A DNA stretch of 64,000 bases, taken from positions 35,593,952 through 35,657,951 of the forward strand of contig OW121741.1 of NCBI GenBank assembly GCA_933228675.1, in the 5' to 3' direction. Origin of the DNA: Stomorhina lunata. Lineage: Eukaryota > Arthropoda > Insecta > Diptera > Rhiniidae. A program made the translations under genes and the position numbers. Below are positions 10,289-21,004 of this stretch, piece by piece. How positions within the stretch are numbered: the stretch's first letter is position 1; every line of letters starts with the position of its first letter. The notes under the pieces were generated by a model, which made no database searches, was not told the origin of the DNA, and saw only the letters and a list, made by a program, of their open reading frames with translations.

Positions 10289-12327
10289 CTAATTCAGCAT
10301 ACTTTGGGCTTCCGGTAGCATATCCATTTTAGTTGCTTCTCTCTTTATTCTTAACTGACTGATAAGCGGATCAGATGATACTAAAAGATAGTGGATGATA
10401 TCTTCGTTGTTTTGAATTCTAGAAAAATTTCTGCTGTTATTTAGTCTTGCCGATTTAAATATTTTGTTTGATGCCTCTTGAGCTTCTTCTGACATCGCTC
10501 CTATTGCAGGTCCCAAATGGTTTATTATGTCGGCACCGTGAATCAACACTTTATGAACAGAAGGTGATATGGTATACCACCTATACAAATTCAAAAGGAT
10601 TTCATATGTTTCATCACAATATATTTTAAACTTTTCTACCACTACATTTTGTCCGGATGCAAGAACTTGTAAAATACAGTAAAAACGTCTCACTAGATTG
10701 ACATCAATATTTAAAATTTTAGAAACAGCAATATAATTTTTAAAAAATGTTCGAGCTACGTTGCCGTCATTTGAGTTAGCTGTGTTAGGTCTGGGCATAT
10801 CTATGCAAAGTCCAATTTTTTTTCTTATCTCATCTTGAATAATTCTTTTTCTATCTTCTTTAAGGCTTTTATTTTCTTTTAAAGCATAAGTTTTCTCAAA
10901 ATCTTGGTTATAAGAAATATGAAGTAAAAACTCCATAAATCTTATCCAGCAATGAAGAGTGCTTAGTCCAAAGCCGTAATTGTCTTCGTTGGGAATAAGT
11001 GATCTCACAAGTTTAATATTATTCATTTCTTTTGGTTTTGCGCCGCATATATTACACGATCTTGAAGATTTTTGATCGGTTAAAATATTTGTGACTTTAC
11101 CGTCAACCATCGTACATTTAAGGTCGTAATAAACTCTAAACTTAAGAGAGTCATCAAATTGCACTTCTGTAGGCAAGACATTGTTTATCTCGCTACACAT
11201 GGTCTTATATTCCTTTTGGACATTTTGGACTGTTTCTTTTGCAAACATAAATCTTACTGGTCTGCAATATCTGATTGACGATGGTCTCTCGTTTTTCCAA
11301 ATGACTTGCTTATTTTGCGTTGAAATTAATTGTAGAGGAACAAAAGTGACCATAAAAATGGACTTCTCATCCACGTTTTTGAAATTTTCCTGATCTTCCC
11401 ATTTTTGATTAAAAATTTGTTGTCCGGTGGACCCATCCATACCCCACTTTCCCATTAACATTAAATCACCTTCTGATTCTTTTGTAAGCTCTTTGCGTAT
11501 TGACTGAAGAATTCGCGTCGATGTGTGGTTTAAAAGGCATTGAAGTGGTATATATGCGCCAGTCTCTTTAACTACTATACCTTCTGGATAGCATTCCTTC
11601 TTTTTTTGTAAAATTTTTGCATACGGTGGATAATATTTTGCATCTAATAACGTATCATTATAATCTCTTAAACTTTCGTACTTTCTCTTTGAGAGTTTAA
11701 GATCTAAAAACATTGCCAAAGCACCATTCTCTAACTGGAATTCTTTATCCGTGACTTTTTTGCTCTTAATTTGGGAAAGTCTTTCAGATGCCTTGTGAAC
11801 TAAATTCGCGTCAAATTTTTTACAAAAATCATTTATTTTACGTCGTTTGCTTCTTCTTGAACAATCGTTGTAACTCAGCTCAGGGCGTCCACCTGCAGGT
11901 GTTCGACTTGTTCCAGCATCCTTATAATACAAAAATTAAAGATATAAATTCCGCATGCATGTACACATACCAATAGTAAATTGACACTTACACAATCCTC
12001 ATATACCAAATACTGAAATGGTCTTGCTAACCAACTTGACTCTCTCTGCTCAAATAATTTTTTAACATAAGAACATTTTTTCCATTTTCTTTTTGCAGTG
12101 GCAATAAATCCGCAAATTTTTGATCTGATTGCATCTTTTTTAAAAATTTTGTTTGATTTCTCCTCGATATTTTGAATAATAATTCTTATCAATTGATCAA
12201 AATTTTTTCTCTGATGCAACTTCCATACATTAAATAATTCTAAATTCGTTATAACAGGAGTCACTAAAAAGGTTATAACTTTAAAGATTGGTCGAAGTTG
12301 GTCATGAAATTTATGGTACTTACTCAT
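10289..12327 (-). CDS. Transib (RAG1-like) transposase, two exons
   Basis: Exon 1 is 12327-11992 and exon 2 is 11920-10289. The 71-base intron has a GTAAGT donor and a TTATAAG acceptor and joins TGT to GAT in phase 0, giving about 655 residues, the usual Transib size. Recognisable blocks: GKWGMDGSTGQQ (Asp ~274), TMVDGKVTN (Asp ~385) followed by the zinc pair CNIC, GLSTLHCWIRFMEFLL, and the C-terminal VHKVLIHGADI with SEEAQEASNKIF (Glu ~594). These line up with the RAG1 catalytic residues D600, D708 and E962 and the CTLC zinc ligands. All three acidic residues are present and no stop interrupts the exons, so the enzyme may be active. It should cut at its own CAC ends with hairpinning of the flank. 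The start at 12327 is the first ATG of the frame; the N-terminal 110 residues are basic and not assigned. Confidence 0.88.
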
Positions 12328-12734
12328 GAATCTTTGTACTGTTTAACAGTAATACGTTTTTACCTCTAATATCCCCTAGAAAAAATCTGCAGCTTACCAA
12401 ACTTTGTCTTTTTTTTTCAATAGGGTTAATTTTTTATAAAAGTTTAATTGCAAGAATATTATACAAAGCGCACCACAGAAATATCAAAACTAATATGGTT
12501 GGTTAGAAAAATATGTCGGTTTTCCAACAAAAATAAAAAAAATATCAATACTATGGTTATTAAAAAAATAGCCTACTTCAAATTTGCATTTCAAAAGTAC
12601 AAGTTATTTTAGAAAAAACTTTTGAATAAATATTCAAACTTTAAGGCGTTAAAACAGTAATAGTAGGCTATGCATTGGAATAAAAATCTGCAGTTCCATG
12701 TTTTGAAGTGTCGGCTTTCATTTGATACCAACAT

Positions 12735-13109
12735 TTAAAAAAAAAAATTAAATTTATTTTTTTTAGTTTTGACCACATTGTGCCATCGTGCATTGGTGAG
12801 ACGAAATTTGTTGATGGAGATTCTATCCTCCGTCCTGTCTGATGTTGGGATGGTATCAATATATACCACATATGGTCCACGATGACATTCATCATATCTG
12901 AGTTGTATTTGTTCTGGTGCATAGTTAAAATCGGTGTCTGGGGCATTCTGTCCCGCTGAAGTTTCAGACATAGGTTTTGTTGGCTGTATATTAAGTTCAT
13001 TGGAATTTTGTTTGGATGGCTTACCAAATATAGTTTGCATGATCTGTGGCTGGGACAGCTTTTCTGGAGAGTTTCTCTTAGAGCTACGGCTTCTGTCCAA
13101 GCGTCCCAT
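12735..13109 (-). pseudogene. LINE ORF1 start, unit E/F, split by Transib
   Basis: Continuation of unit E beyond the Transib. The true LINE part runs from 13109 to 12791; the codons after that are transposon end sequence. The protein start is the same as in the other units, including the upstream MADDVDN frame and its TAG. Confidence 0.7.
12765..12790 (-). repeat. Transib right terminal inverted repeat
   Basis: On the minus strand: CACGATG, 12 bases, CAAAACTAA. Same spacing as the left end. The heptamer differs at positions 4 and 5, the positions most tolerant in RAG signals. Confidence 0.85.
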
Positions 13110-13277
13110 CTAGCTACAGCGACTTTCCTGCCTATCCCTATTTCTTATATTATCCACATCATCCGCCATTTCACGCCGAGGACACCCAATTGGGTGTTTT
13201 TAATTCACCAGGAGAACGGAGACGATAGCCTCAGACACCAATCAAAATTACAAATTTTTTTAAAAGAAAATTTTATA
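12791..13277 (-). repeat. LINE-head unit, right part (F)
   Basis: Matches units B-D from CATTGGTGAGACG up through the ORF1 start and leader, then loses similarity near 13277. With 9479-9695 it makes one full unit, so the Transib landed in a pre-existing array. Confidence 0.8.
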
Positions 13278-13985
13278 AATATTTCTTTTAAAAGGTATAG
13301 GATCCGATAATAACTAAGTTTGAAACGATATCAAAATACGTCAGTCCATACATTGCAAGATATCGGTTAAGAAGATTATCCAAATTTCGAATTTTTGCAT
13401 TGTTTGAGGCTTGAAGCAAACCTTCTAATTCAATTTCAGATGATTTTGGGCTATTAGATGTTTGAGTAGTTTATAAAAATTAAGCAGTATTCACACCTTG
13501 CATAACTAAGTTTCTAATTAGCGAATGTTTTGGTCCTTGAATTTCATGAATAGCTACTTCTTGAGTGGTTTTTATACCATCGTAATGTATTTTTTATCAA
13601 TAACTCGGAAATTATAATAAGCATTCCCTTCTTTATTTGAAATAGAATTGCATCATTTATTGAATTCCAAACATCTCGTATCAGAGGGAAGACACATTCA
13701 GCCCGTTGTAACGATCCGTCTAGATTCTTAGTTACATAAATGGTGATAGATTCATGGATAATAGGGAATGGAACTTGTTTGACTAGATTAGATGAGGTTG
13801 GAATCGATAACATTTTACGAGTAACAGATTAAAAGTGACTGTAAAAATATAAGATTGCGATTGAGCGTGAGCGTTTGTTGTAGATTTTGGTTGTTTACCT
13901 CATAAACTTTGGGTCGTGTAGGATTTTTTACTTCCTCAAGCCAATTTAATTTAAAATATAGGCGTGACCAACCAGATTAATTATA
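13278..13985 (-). other. Unassigned region with one 89-codon frame
   Basis: The minus-strand frame 13813-13544 reads MLSIPTSSNLVKQVPFPIIHE..., with a plausible protein-like composition. A further stretch downstream (about 13530-13290, another frame) reads EIELEGLLQASNNAK and NLDNLLNRYLAMYGL. Together they look like a decayed coding region, but I do not recognise the family. Confidence 0.3.
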
Positions 13986-13989
13986 CACA

Positions 13990-14600
13990 CGGATTTGATT
14001 TTCCAACAACCAACAATTAAAGTTTGTATGTGCCATTCGCATTTGAACAGGGCAAAAAAGTTATTCGGTCTTTGCATATTTTTCTACCTGGAGCAGTCTT
14101 TTTCATTACATGTAACAAGAGTGTGATTTGGAAGAATCCCATAATATAAACCGGATTCGTCAGCATTGTAAATTTGGTGAAGACTTTGGATAAATGGATC
14201 AATAAGGTGGGTTTTCGAAGATAATTTCTCGCCCGTAATTTTTAAAAATCTAATTCCATGTCGATGCTAAAACTTCTTCAACCATCCATCACTAGCATTG
14301 AAATCTAAATTGGGTTTGTAAATTTTAGAATAAAAAAGGCTTGCTTTTGTTCGTAAAATCTCTGCCGAAATTGGGACGTTTTTTTCCTTTGTTTTAAAAA
14401 ACACTTGTAAAGCATTTTTTCCATTCTCGGATACAAAGCTTTTCTTAAGGTGCAACGATTGCCAGGTCCACTTTCTGTTGTACGAACGAATTTTTTTAAT
14501 GAATTTTCTTGCTTTATAATGTGGTAAACCGAAGGCTTATGTAACTTGTAGTTCACACAAATTGAATTTATGGAATCCCCACTTTTAAACTTTTTTTAAA
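13990..14600 (-). pseudogene. pogo/Tigger (CENP-B-like) transposase remnant
   Basis: Minus-strand pieces in order: VNYKLHKPSVYHIIKQE (helix-turn-helix of the psq/CENP-B type), a second DNA-binding part with ILRTKASLFYSKIY and ASDGWLKKFRHGI, then IYNADESGLYYGILPN containing the first catalytic Asp, and TAPGRK with ITFLPCSNANG. These are hallmarks of Tc1/mariner-superfamily pogo/Tigger/jerky proteins. At least three frame changes separate the blocks and the rest of the DDE domain is missing. Confidence 0.75.
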
Positions 14601-14859
14601 ATCTCTAATTTTTGAGAAATCGTTGAACTTTTCCTATTTTTATCAGATATGTATGTTTACACAACGAATGACCAAAATCATCCTAAAAGGTTAAAAAAAC
14701 AAAAGACGGGGATTTCCTTTTTTTTTTGTTATAGACACAGTAACGAATTTTAAGAAAACAAATAAAAGTCGCGATGTAAGCTGTCGCGATTATAGAACCT
14801 ACAATGTTAAAAATTAAGCCGTCGCGATAATAGGTAGTCGCGAGTAACGATAATAGGTA

Positions 14860-15480
14860 GTAACTCGCAATCCTTGGCTTGATGTCCGAATCCAGCACAC
14901 GCAAAACAAGCTCCATCTTCACGTTTAGGTTTACGGCAATCGCTTGCCATATGTCCCTTGCTGTTGCAGTTGTAACATTTGATGTCCCGTTTCGGTAGCT
15001 GTTCTGTAACCTTACCAGTTTTAGCTGCCAAATTATTTGTTGCACTTGAACGCCCACTCGACGATGGTTGTAATGTTGTATTTGTTATCAGCTCAACATT
15101 TCGAAAAGCTTGTAAGATTTCATTTTTAGTATCAAAGCAACATAGTTTTGCCGTATTCCGTAGATTGACATCAGGAATGCCTATGATTATATATTCAATA
15201 AATTCATCTTCTTCGATTTTTAAGCTATTAGCTAAAAGCAGTTTTTCATTATTATAAGTATCGAAACTTTCAGCTTTTTGCCAAACACGATTTTGCATCT
15301 TGTAACGAACATTTTGATTCCTTCATGCCAAACATATTTTTCATTTCTTGTAATAACTCATCTAAAGTTCCGCTGGGTTCTTATAAAGCCATTATTGTGC
15401 CCTGCCTTTTAATTTGTTACATATCAAAGCACGCAACATGTCATCACCCACTACGTAATTTTTCCGTATATTTTCTAGTA
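14860..15480 (-). pseudogene. Retrotransposon gag fragment with two CCHC knuckles
   Basis: The open part (15298-14807) reads AESFDTYNNEKLLLANSL with a capsid-like block, then the zinc knuckles CYNCNSKGHMASDC and CFACAGFGHQAKDC. Upstream, in another frame, DDMLRALICNKLKGRAQ, stop, LDELLQEMKNMFG extends the same capsid to about 15480. So this is the C-terminal half of an LTR-element Gag with a stop and a frameshift. No protease or pol follows; family not further assigned. Confidence 0.75.
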
Positions 15481-15829
15481 AAAAAAAATTATTATTTCCT
15501 TCAAATACTGACAGGAATTCCCTTAGTGTATCAAATGACACAATTAATCTATGTTTACACTTAGCAAAATAAATAGTAATTACATTTTATGAAAAGGCTT
15601 ACAACTAATATGTGTATAATTTATAAATAATATAAATAGATAGAACTTAATGATGACTAACTTAACACCTTGTGCACTAAACCTTCAAATCGTGGAAAAA
15701 GTTTAACTTTTTAACGGAATATGAAAAATAGGACCTTAACGAAGATATATTCAAAATTTCAAATTTGTGAAGGACCTCTGCAAGGATATGAAAGGGATCT
15801 GGTACTTTTAAGTACCGTCGTTTATAAGT

Positions 15830-16174
15830 TTATTCAATAGTATTTGACGAAGCAGTTTTTCTTGTCATTGCAACATATACATCACAATAACAACATTTGG
15901 AATAAGGCTTTGAATTTTTTTCATACTGCAAAACTCGCATCTTCCCCGATTTTTGACAAAAGATGTCCAATTTATTCCAAGATTTTCTAAACAAACAACT
16001 TTTGAAACTGATTCGTTTTTTCACTATCTTTTTTGAAACTTGGGAAGTCGCTTTCAAACTTTTATGGTTTAGAGTTGTATTATTCTGATCCATTAGGCCC
16101 ATAGATACAGAACACCTGAATTTCAAAATAGTTATTTTTTTCAGAAGATTGACATTCATTAATATCATCTCCAA
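15830..16174 (-). pseudogene. Possible piggyBac-like transposase C-terminus
   Basis: A 114-codon frame ending KPYSKCCYCDVYVAMTRK just inside the left subterminal palindrome. A Cys pair near the end of the protein recalls the piggyBac C-terminal cysteine domain, but the match is weak. E3 interrupts it on its 5' side. Confidence 0.35.
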
Positions 16175-16229
16175 AAGACCCCAGAAAATGCAATGCCACC
16201 ATTTCTTAGATTTCCGTTCAAGACCATAT

Positions 16230-16617
16230 TGTTATGATTTGAGTATTTAAGAAATTAACGTATGATTTGTAATAAAGAACACAAGTTTATTTATTTTAAT
16301 CATTCTTTATTTACTACTTCTTGGTTGCTATAAGTAAACTGCTTCTTTCTATGTTGCAGCCAGCTACTTTATAGTTGAATTGCTGCTGCTAGTTACTGCA
16401 TGGTTGTTGTAGTAGTTGTTGCTTCTGCCGAATCAGCATATGTTGCAAAGTGGGTGCAGTAGCTGTTTTAGCTCTGCGGTACTGCATATTGCCGTCTCAG
16501 CAAGTGTTACAATTTGTTGTCATCATTCTTGGCTATTTGGTGACCCAGTAGTTTATTTTGATTCATTTCCGCATTGTTGTTTGAATGTTGGTATCGTTAG
16601 CAAAGTAACTCACAACA
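16230..16617 (-). repeat. E3 3' LTR
   Basis: TGTTATGATTTGAG to ACTCACAACA in plus reading, 388 bases. It abuts, on its right, the polypurine tract (minus strand AAAAAAAGGGGGGAGGGA, ~16618-16635) that primes plus-strand synthesis. Confidence 0.93.
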
Positions 16618-16635
16618 TCCCTCCCCCCTTTTTTT

Positions 16636-18690
16636 AAAAGGAGAAGCATCCTAATCTTGGATGCTTCGACTCATTGTTTGAGTGGGAAAGGCCAAGTCAA
16701 TTTTTTGGCGGAAAATGAATTCAATTTAACAATTTTACTTGACAATCACTTGCTGTGGTTGTTTGTTGCTGATTTTTCGGCTTTACAACACGTTGAGTAC
16801 TACAGCAGCAGCATTTTTTTTTTTTTTTATATTTATTTTCCTTATTTTCACTTATATTTAGCTTGACAAATAATCATTTAATTATAATCTTAAATTTATT
16901 ACTTAAAAGAAAGAATTTGACAAAATTATTTTTTGAAATATATACATATTCTTAGAATTTATGTAGAAAAAATATTAACACCATTTAGTTTTATTATTTC
17001 CTATTTTTGCTATATTAAAATATAATAAATTTTCAAAAATATATAAATTTTTGTTAGTTTTTTTTTTATTTCACATATATATTTTTTATAATTTCAAATG
17101 ATTAATCTAATAAAATTATTATTACTACTTTCTCTCTTTTTTTTATATTTAGTTAGGAAAAAAATTTTTTTTTTTTTTAAATAAACTTTGTAATTACATT
17201 TAAGGAAATTATTTCTTATTATTACATTATTATAAATTAAAATTTTCTAATATAGACGATAATAATAGGTCTAGTAATAAACATACAAATATATAAATGG
17301 AAAAAATACCGGAGAAAGTTAAATTTTTTATTATACATTAATTTATGTTTACGAATGATTGAAAAGAAGAAATAAAAAAAAATTGGTTTATTAACTTTCA
17401 ATAAAGCAATAAATTTTCTGATTACTAAAGCCAATTACTTTTAATTACTCTTCTATATTTGAGTTGAACTTGAAAAATAAGAACTGCTGTCATTTCCAAA
17501 AACAATGGTTTGTATTGTTTGTGCAAATGACCGCTTTTCATCATATTAATTAATTTTTATTTTTCAAGGTCTTTACAAATGAAATTTTGCATTATATGCA
17601 AAAAATAAAACTGTTCGCAACTGCACTAAATTATGTCATAAAATGTATATATGTATAAACATATATATTTTTAAATACTTGACATACATATTTATACATA
17701 CATATTTTTTGTTTTAATAATTTGATACCTGGCGCTTAGCGACAAATTTAATATGTCTTAACACATGAAAACGTAAGACATTTAAAACTGTCGTGCGCCA
17801 GTGACGTATTATACGGTAACTTGTAAGAAAAAAAAAAAAAAAATACCGAAAGAAAAAAAATATATTTTTAAGTTTTCGATATGGTCATCAACAATCCGAT
17901 TATGCCTAAAAATATGAACTAAAAAGGTGGTTAAATCAGCGTTGCTGCTGAACCTCAGGATCCCGTGCGCAGAATATTTCGTGGCTAGTGATGGCTGTTT
18001 TATTGGGGTGGTTAAAATTATACTTCTTCCGAACAGAGTGCGTCGCCTAATCAAATCTTATCTCGTCTATTTTTCACCGTACCTTTACGTGTATACTTCC
18101 TCTTAACTATATCTCGGCATGTTCGTATCTAGATATGTCGTCAAAGCTATTTCCCCCACTACGCAGCAGGAATTGTCTCAATCGCTTGCACTAATTCCGG
18201 CTAGTGTTGGCGAAACAACCTTAAACTAGAAATCCGTCTACCTGAACATCCATCTACAAAAAAAAAAAACATTTTCCTCTGTCCATCCGCTGCCCCCTTG
18301 TACATTTGGTTTCGAGCCAAAGTAACTAGGTTTGGAGCGGAGTCACGTGTCTCCCTATCTTCCTGCTATCCTGCTATCACGCCACTGTCTCCGAAGTGCG
18401 TTTCCGTTCACTATCTCCGTAGTGTTTTTCTTTTCCTTATTTATTTACGCCACTATCTCCGTAGTGCGTTTCTGTTTATTTCTATCACTATCTCCGTAGT
18501 GTTTTTCTTTTCTTGTCTTTACTTACGCCACTATCTCTGTAGTGCGTTTCTGTGTATTCCTATCACTATCTCCTTTTTTTTTATTTATTCTAACCTATCG
18601 CTTCCTCTTTTTCCGATGCAATTCTTTTTTACGAAAGTACCTCCTCCTCCTACCGCAACTCTGTTTCTTTTTATCCCCGTAACTACCCAC
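16636..18690 (-). other. E3 3' noncoding region
   Basis: About 2 kb, very AT-rich from 16800 to 17800, with no convincing frame on either strand. The plus-strand frame at 18298-18798 is a translation of the small tandem repeat and is not a gene. Confidence 0.7.
18365..18580. repeat. Tandem repeat with palindromic core CACTATCTCCGTAGTG
   Basis: Five to six copies, in two alternating contexts: GCCACTATCTCCGTAGTGCG and TCACTATCTCCGTAGTGTTT. The arms CACTA and TAGTG are complementary around a six-base loop. It lies in the E3 3' region, downstream of integrase on the transcribed strand. Confidence 0.75.
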
Positions 18691-19975
18691 TTAACCAGCC
18701 AGTTTCACCAGGTTATTGTGGTAAACCCTCTCCGAGTTCCCACATTTTATCCTTACGTTTACGGGTGTGGGTACTCCCGTAATTCTATAAGGTCCTAGCC
18801 ATATGGGTGAGAACTTATTCTTCCTCGCCTGGTTCTTTAGCCATACCATCTGTCCCACCTTGAAACACCTTACCTCTGTCCCCCGGTCGTAGTAGGTCTT
18901 AGATCTTGCCTTAGCTTTGTCTTGGTTTGCTCTCACTATTTCGTAGCTTCGTTGGATTTGGTACCGTAAAATTTTGTCGTAATCGTCCGTATTGTAAAGA
19001 GGAGCCGGCTGTTTCCTTAACCTGCAGGGCACCTCGAACTCGAACCCATACAGTACTCTGTTTGGAGTCTGCTTCGTGGACGTGTGCCTCGTGTTATTAT
19101 GCACGTACATCGCGTGATGCAGCCATTCGTCCCAGTTGGCACCGTCCATTTTGACGAAATTTCTTAAATACTCGGCCAGTGGCCTGTGTGTTCTTTCCAA
19201 TGAACCATTAGACTGTGGGTGATATGGGGAGGTGTATATATTCTTTACCCCCAGTAGCTTGCAAACTTCCTTGAACAGCTTAGAGGTGAAGTTTCTCCCG
19301 TTATCCGTTACCAGGACCTTGGGAATAAAAAACCGGGCAATAATCTCTCTAAAGAACTCCTTTGCTACTGTGGCGGCTTCCATGTCTGGTATAGCCGCAC
19401 ATGAAAAATATTTAGAGAAATCATCCAGGAAGGTCACTATGTATTTATTCCCATTTGATGATACTGGTAACGGTCCCACTATATCCATAAATACACGTTC
19501 GAATGGTAGGTGGGGTGTGGAAGTGAGGTTCATGGGCATTCTGCTGACTTTCGAACACTTGTTTTGCTGGCAGAGCTTGCAGGCGGCAACATAGTCCTTA
19601 ATCTGCCTTTGCATTCCCTGCCACTTGTACTGAGCCCTAATCCGGAAATATGTTTTGAGTGCTCCCTGGTGTCCACCTAACGGCGAGTCGTGGAACGTCT
19701 TCAGCACCTTCCTGATATCCTCCGGGTTTGTCAGGTATGTAGCTATATCCCCTTTTCTCGGTTCCTCATTCGCCGCATTCTCCGTTATGATCCTCTCACC
19801 CGCCTTCTCTTTTTTCATGTCCTTGGCCTTCGCCCGGGTTACAACGAATATGTTAGTCCCCTCTGTTGGCAGACGGCTGAGGGCATCAGCATTCTGGTTC
19901 AATTTCCCAGGCTTGTAGCGTACCTCAAAATCATACTCCAAAAGTTTCAACCTCAGACGTCCCAGTCTGCCCTCC
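18691..19975 (-). CDS. E3 integrase (with the tail of RNase H)
   Basis: The frame enters as LRLKLLEYDFEVRYKPGKLN and NADALSRLP, the end of RNase H, and continues as a full integrase. Counting from the ATG at 19950: HHCC zinc site H87, H94, C124, C127; catalytic D156, D216, E252 with 35 residues between the last two; then a GPY-type module (IWLGPYRITG, ~383-392). The stop is at 18691. Nothing in the integrase looks damaged. The upstream boundary is a deletion junction with gag, so there is no normal start. Similar to 412/mdg1-type integrases by style; not verified. Confidence 0.85.
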
Positions 19976-20702
19976 TGATCCCTGCTTTTCTTGCGTTAGA
20001 CACTATACTTTTTACTTTCCCTATTAGTTCTAACGCTAGTTCTTCTTCTGTTAATATAGCTTCAAGGTTGTCTCCTGCTTGAACATCAGCAGCTACGGGA
20101 CTGCCTTTTACCTGGCTTATTACTATAGTAGGGATTTTTGGAGTTACTGCTTCAAATTCTTCGCGTAAGGATGGAGTGGGTGATCTAGATTTATGGATTA
20201 TGTCCAGTTCCCGCTTGGCGTTTTCCAGAGCGGTCTGTAATCTTTGTACGGTGTCGTCTTCTACGTTAATTCTTTGTTCCTTCTTCAACTGCTTCCTCAA
20301 TTCTTTTTCACTCACACCTTTCTGTCGTAGCTTTTCCACAAGCTCCGAGTTTTCCACCACTGCTTGTTCCAATAACCCGTCTGTATACTTAATCTGTTCC
20401 CTTAGTTTCCGACTCTGCTTCTCTAAAAGGCCCTTTGACACTTCCAACTCTTCTATCCTTTCTCTCAGTCCCGTTGACTGGTCCTTGTTCAAGTCGCCTA
20501 TCAGTTGCAGCACATAGCCAACTTCCTCAAGCTTTGTCAGTCTCTTGTATCGAATAATGTCCTTTTGCTTTTCTATAAATTCCCTTTCCTGTTTTAAGTT
20601 ATTTAATTCTGTCCACGCGAGTACTTGCAAACTGTCCACCGAGTAATTATATTTGTGTAGTACTTCCAGTACTTCCTCTGTCCTCGTCTGCGGATTGTCC
20701 AT
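19953..20702 (-). CDS. gag: E3 Gag N-terminal half, coiled-coil, truncated by deletion
   Basis: 249 codons from ATG 20702 (MDNPQTRTEEVLEVL). Residues ~30-175 are charged and heptad-rich (LNNLKQEREFIEKQKD, GLLEKQSRKLREQI, KQLKKEQRI) and should form long coiled coils. The capsid core and any zinc knuckle normally following are absent. The last codons, after about residue 240, already overlap RNase H sequence read in another frame, which places the deletion join near 19975. Confidence 0.7.
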   Translation of the reverse strand: MDNPQTRTEEVLEVLHKYNYSVDSLQVLAWTELNNLKQEREFIEKQKDIIRYKRLTKLEEVGYVLQLIGDLNKDQSTGLRERIEELEVSKGLLEKQSRKLREQIKYTDGLLEQAVVENSELVEKLRQKGVSEKELRKQLKKEQRINVEDDTVQRLQTALENAKRELDIIHKSRSPTPSLREEFEAVTPKIPTIVISQVKGSPVAADVQAGDNLEAILTEEELALELIGKVKSIVSNARKAGIRRADWDV

Positions 20703-20984
20703 TAATCGCTAAAATACTTAATTCTTACCATTTCCCAATTTCTCGTCCGATTTCCCTCGTAGATTCGATTTCCGGTTCTATAAAACTATCTTCTTTCCGT
20801 GGTCGAGACCCGTGGAAATTACTACTACCTCTACCACCTTTTTATTTCAACCCAGATATCAAAAGGTGTACCGGAATGCGGCTGCTTTAAGACCCTTGAT
20901 ATCCTGTTTCAACAGTTGTGGTTTCCTTAGTTTCTCTTTCCACTTAACCTATCCCACTTTCAGAATCTAATCTTACCAAAAACC

Positions 20985-21001
20985 GAATACCGGCTGCGCC
21001 A
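20985..21001 (-). other. E3 primer binding site
   Basis: The minus strand after the 5' LTR reads TGGCGCAGCCGGTATTCGG, three bases inside the LTR edge. Very close to the E1 site TGGCGCAGTCGGTA, so a related tRNA is likely the primer. Confidence 0.65.
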
Positions 21002-21004
21002 ATT

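Larger units (their letters stand above)
9696..12790 (-). mobile_element. Transib DNA transposon, apparently intact
   Basis: 3095 bases bounded by imperfect terminal inverted repeats (left CACAGTGGTACATTATGG, right end on the minus strand CACGATGGCACAATGTGG, both followed by CAAAACT) and by the 5-base duplication CATTG (9691-9695 and 12791-12795). The unfilled site is visible in the neighbouring unit D (ACACATTGGTGAG). Five-base duplications and CAC(A/G)(A/G)TG ends are the Transib signature shared with RAG recombination signals. The only gene is a spliced RAG1-like transposase. The 600 bases left of the gene and 460 right of it hold no other frame. Confidence 0.9.

Noticed and set aside
14017..14556. 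Three separate small genes on the minus strand
   Set aside because: The frames are consecutive pieces of one pogo/Tigger-like transposase separated by frameshifts.
18298..18798. 166-codon plus-strand frame as a gene
   Set aside because: It is a translation of the tandem repeat and of the complement of E3 integrase sequence; the repeated RHYLRSAF text is an artefact.
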